From Kiritimatiellia bacterium (GTDB taxonomy: Bacteria; Verrucomicrobiota; Kiritimatiellia; RFP12; UBA1067), in contig JAEDMN010000119.1 in the NCBI GenBank assembly GCA_016302985.1, positions 1-9,821 on the forward strand: a stretch of DNA of 9,821 bases, written 5' to 3'. Below the pieces are notes generated by a model. It saw only the letters and a list, made by a program, of their open reading frames with translations. It ran no database searches and was not told the DNA's origin. Shown piece after piece: positions 7,659 through 9,821 of this stretch (position 1 is its first letter; every line of letters begins with the position of its first letter). Position numbers and translations under genes: made by a program.

Positions 7659-9260
7659 ATGACCAAGTTCTTTTCCTTGCTCGCCGGCGTTCTGGTCGTT
7701 CTCGGCAGTGGATCCGCCGCCGACGTTCTGCCGCCAATGCTGGACGACGACGTATGCGTGCCGAACGGCGGCATCTACCGCTTCTTTCCGAAGGCGGGGT
7801 GGCAGACTGGCATCAACAAGCGCATCACCAAGGTCTACGAGGAGTCGCCCTATCGGCGCTTCTCGGCCATGCGCTACTGGCGTGGCGGGTGGAATGCGCT
7901 TGAAGCGGGGAAGGACGCGTGGCGCTTCGACCAGACGGTCGAGCCGCTGCTGCAGCAGTGCCTCGCGGAGCGCGCGCGCATTGTTCTGGGCCTCTGCTGG
8001 ATGTGCGGGGGCGGACTGCGCGGCAACACGAACGTCGTGTGGAAGGCCGATGACGGCAACTGGTGCGCGGTGCCGCGCTACCTCTACGACGAGCTGAAGG
8101 CAAGTGACCATCCGCTCAAGTTCGATGCGTCCTTCGGCGGAGGCCTGACGCCCGACTACGATTCGCCGATTCTGCAGGACCGCTTCCGCGCGCTGCTGCT
8201 GGCCTTCGCGCAATGGATCGAGAAGCCCGTCACGGGGACGCAGGTCCGGCGAAAGGACCTGATCTACGGCATCGAGCTTCGCTATTTCGGCTATTGGGGC
8301 GAGGGGGCCGTGAAGGGGGGAACCTATCCCGTCACGGAGGGTTTCGACCGTTTCATCGACGCCTATCTGGAGGCGTTCCCGGACATCCTGCTGATCGCAC
8401 CGGCGCAGGAGGCGCTCCATCTGCCACAGGAGAAGGCCTATCTCAGGAATCCTTCCGATCCGCAGGCGTTGCGGGCGATGAAGCACGTCGGGCGGATGTT
8501 CCACGCGCGCAACCAGGCGGGACCGGTCGGCTTCTTCATCGACTGCTGGGAGCCGCGGACGCACCTGCCGACGGATACGCGTGTGATGTTCACGCCGGGA
8601 GGCGCCGTCGAGAAACTGGGCGACTGCCGTCTCAACCACCTGTGGGGCAACGCCTACGTCACGGGCGAATTCGCCTACTTCATCAGAAAATACAACAAGA
8701 ACGACCTGCCGTACGCGACGCTGGGCGAACAGTTCCGCGAGCGGCATGTGAGCGGACTCTCCGTCCACAACTTCACGATCATCGACACGACGCAGGGGCC
8801 GGCGGACCCGTCGCTCGGGAACCGTCCGCGGACCAACGTGTGTCCGAGCGACGAGATCTGCGCGAACACGCGGCGGGCGCTGTCGACGCTGGGGTACCGC
8901 ATCGTCCTGGGGAGTCCGAAGGTGGCACGCGACGAACAGGGAACGGCGGTTTCGTTCACGCTGACGAACATCGGCACATCGAAGATGTACCACGACTACT
9001 ACCGCGTGCGCGTCTTCGCCGAGGACGTTGCGGGCAAGATCCTTGAATCCATCGACGTGCCGTTCGACCTGCGGACGCTTCAGCCGGGGGAGAAGCCGCT
9101 CGTGTGGGACGAATCACGTGGGACGACGGTTCGTGCGAACCTGAAGACGCGGCAGGGGCGTGTGCGCCTCGTCTTCGCGGACGCGAAGGGCATCGAACAT
9201 CCGATGTGCCTCTCCAACCGCGGCCGCCGCGCCTCCGACGGATCGTACGGACTCGAGTAA
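7659..9260 (+). CDS. Secreted DUF4832-type TIM-barrel protein, putative glycoside hydrolase
   Basis: The protein has 533 residues. ATG 7659 follows AGGAAG (7645-7650) by eight bases and starts a signal peptide (MTKFFSLLAGVLVVLGSGSA); the in-frame TTG at 7638 lies before the ribosome binding site. Residues about 60-350 look like a glycosidase-type barrel: RYWRGGWNALE, a first-strand helix with FDQTVEPLLQQC, then IELRYFGYWGEG with E206 and E215, and FFIDCWEPRTH with D295 and E298. The C-terminal 125 residues, from LGYRIVLGSPKV through VSFTLTNIGTSKMYHDYY to FDLRTLQPGEKP, fit the DUF4832 beta-sandwich. The acidic residues named are candidates only; I know no characterised activity that fixes the substrate. 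The tyrosine codon TAT is used six times in 22, against two in 32 in the preceding gene, hinting at a different origin. Co-transcription with the upstream genes is likely but not shown. Confidence 0.72.
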   Translation: MTKFFSLLAGVLVVLGSGSAADVLPPMLDDDVCVPNGGIYRFFPKAGWQTGINKRITKVYEESPYRRFSAMRYWRGGWNALEAGKDAWRFDQTVEPLLQQCLAERARIVLGLCWMCGGGLRGNTNVVWKADDGNWCAVPRYLYDELKASDHPLKFDASFGGGLTPDYDSPILQDRFRALLLAFAQWIEKPVTGTQVRRKDLIYGIELRYFGYWGEGAVKGGTYPVTEGFDRFIDAYLEAFPDILLIAPAQEALHLPQEKAYLRNPSDPQALRAMKHVGRMFHARNQAGPVGFFIDCWEPRTHLPTDTRVMFTPGGAVEKLGDCRLNHLWGNAYVTGEFAYFIRKYNKNDLPYATLGEQFRERHVSGLSVHNFTIIDTTQGPADPSLGNRPRTNVCPSDEICANTRRALSTLGYRIVLGSPKVARDEQGTAVSFTLTNIGTSKMYHDYYRVRVFAEDVAGKILESIDVPFDLRTLQPGEKPLVWDESRGTTVRANLKTRQGRVRLVFADAKGIEHPMCLSNRGRRASDGSYGLE

Positions 9261-9274
9261 GAGGAGAGACGGAG

Positions 9275-9310
9275 ATGGCGTCTTCGGATTCTGCGGGCTT
9301 CGCCAGATAG
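9275..9310 (+). CDS. Possible 11-residue leader ORF
   Basis: ATG 9275 starts MASSDSAGFAR and ends at TAG 9308-9310. GAGGAG at 9261-9266 lies eight bases upstream, and the stop overlaps the AGGAGG ribosome binding site (9309-9314) of the next gene, an arrangement that would couple translation. The peptide has no runs of a single amino acid that would suggest attenuation. In a 59-base gap such an ORF could arise by chance. Confidence 0.25.
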   Translation: MASSDSAGFAR

Positions 9311-9319
9311 GAGGAATTC

Positions 9320-9731
9320 ATGCGTACGGTCTGGGTCCTGGCGACGATTGCTCTTGGTCTGATCCCCGCCGTCGCGCGGCAGGCGCCGGACGTGCGGACG
9401 CCGCCGGCCGGGGGCGGGTTCGAGGCGCAGCACAGGAAGAAGCTCTGGGTCACGTACCGCAGCTTCAACAGGGAACTGGAGCGAACGGGGCAGTTCGGCG
9501 CGATGGGCATCACGAACCGCTGCTTCTTCGCGGCCAACACGATCAATTCCGCCGGCAATCCCTATTGCGAATATCCGCATGTGGGGCGGCTTCTACCGCG
9601 ATCCAGCCGTGCGTGAACGCATCCGCGCGCTCGCGCGGGCGCAGGCGGCGCTGCCGGACGCGCCGTCCGTCTCCGAGGTGCTGCTGGTGGCGGATCTCAA
9701 ATTTACAATTGACAGGGAGCGGGGTACATAG
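9320..9731 (+). pseudogene. Decayed secreted glycosidase gene: N-terminal and C-terminal pieces only
   Basis: ATG 9320 has a perfect AGGAGG (9309-9314) five bases upstream and a signal peptide (MRTVWVLATIALGLIPAVA). The first piece reads on to KKLWVTYRSFNREL and FFAANTINSAGNPYCEYP, the opening of a GH42-like beta-galactosidase-related barrel as I recall it from this bacterial group. The frame then reads nonsense to a TGA ending at 9616. One frame over, from about 9579, sense resumes with MWGGFYRDPAVRERIRAL and SVSEVLLVAD, which resembles a segment from after the catalytic barrel, and stops at TAG 9729-9731. Its last ten or so codons (KFTIDRERGT) come from the AT-richer promoter region. The gene seems to have lost its whole catalytic middle, and its 3' end as well. 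A plain one-base indel in a very short protein is less likely, given family lengths of several hundred residues. Confidence 0.6.
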
Positions 9732-9737
9732 TTTAAA
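9709..9737 (+). promoter_or_regulatory. Promoter-like element upstream of the last gene
   Basis: A perfect TTGACA (-35) at 9709-9714 is followed after 17 bases by TTTAAA at 9732-9737, four of six matches to the -10 consensus. Transcription would start near 9744, giving a leader of about 58 bases before ATG 9803. The segment from about 9695 on is clearly AT-richer than the coding DNA before it. Confidence 0.6.
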
Positions 9738-9741
9738 CTAT
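9728..9741 (+). promoter_or_regulatory. Perfect 14-bp palindrome overlapping the -10 element, likely operator
   Basis: ATAGTTTAAACTAT is exactly self-complementary. With one C-C mismatch on each side the symmetry continues through TA (9725-9726) and TA (9743-9744), giving about 20 bp. It covers the -10 hexamer, so a dimeric repressor bound there would block RNA polymerase. The regulator is not in the window; a LacI- or GntR-type protein is only a guess. Confidence 0.55.
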
Positions 9742-9802
9742 CTATGTCTGGTGACGGCTGATGAGGTTCATTCACGTTTACGATTCCACGAGGACGGATG
9801 AC

Positions 9803-9821
9803 ATGAAAAGACGGACAAGCG
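9803..9821 (+). CDS. Start of a further gene, cut by the window end
   Basis: ATG 9803 begins MKRRTS and is preceded by GAGGA (9790-9794) at eight bases. An in-frame ATG at 9761 would add 14 residues but has no evident ribosome binding site. It lies downstream of the promoter and palindrome at 9709-9741, so it is probably separately regulated from the genes before it. The basic start is compatible with a signal peptide or prepilin leader, but six residues are too few to name a product. Confidence 0.5.

Noticed and set aside
1..9821. CRISPR array, tRNA/rRNA, insertion sequence or integrase
   Set aside because: No regularly spaced repeats, cloverleaf, transposase or terminal inverted repeats were seen on either strand.

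Overview
The window is a GC-rich, all-plus-strand stretch of a bacterial genome that encodes secreted, carbohydrate-active proteins. Four consecutive full-length genes each begin with a signal peptide. A HEAT/FG-GAP propeller protein, a GH78-type alpha-L-rhamnosidase, a GH123/DUF4091-like glycosidase and a DUF4832-type TIM-barrel protein in one locus, together with the C-terminal tail of a large beta-rich secreted protein, point to the Planctomycetota-Verrucomicrobiota-Lentisphaerota-Kiritimatiellota group. My best guess is a gut-type Kiritimatiellota or relative. This rests on gene content and style only; there is no rRNA or other phylogenetic marker in the window.

Layout: 1-643 is the 3' end of a secreted beta-rich protein whose start lies outside the window. 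644-800 is a gap with a tandem GGTTGAC repeat and a weak promoter/operator-like element. 801-2792 is the HEAT plus seven-repeat FG-GAP protein. 2804-5173 is the GH78 enzyme, only 11 bases downstream and with its ribosome binding site on the upstream stop codon. 5174-5238 holds an 8-bp hairpin. 5239-7542 is the DUF4091/GH123-like enzyme. 7543-7658 contains what looks like the fossil C-terminus of an SGNH/GDSL esterase. 7659-9260 is the DUF4832 protein. 9320-9731 is a decayed glycosidase gene of which only head and tail pieces remain. 9709-9746 is a promoter overlapping a perfect 14-bp palindrome, and 9803 onward is the start of another gene.

How they work together: genes 801-7542 look like one transcription unit, with the DUF4832 gene probably co-transcribed. 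The two enzymes with readable catalytic motifs suggest removal of terminal rhamnose (GH78) and cleavage at an N-acetylhexosamine-like sugar (GH123-like) from a complex glycan outside the cytoplasm. The propeller protein may bind the glycan or the cell surface. No transporter, sulfatase, SusC/D pair or regulator gene is visible, so the substrate stays open.

The most notable non-routine signals are two gene fossils (7547-7640 and 9320-9731), suggesting enzyme genes are gained and lost here; two similarly built promoter/palindrome elements at 760-792 and 9709-9742; and the exact 50-residue period of the first five propeller repeats. I did not find a convincing wholly new molecular system.
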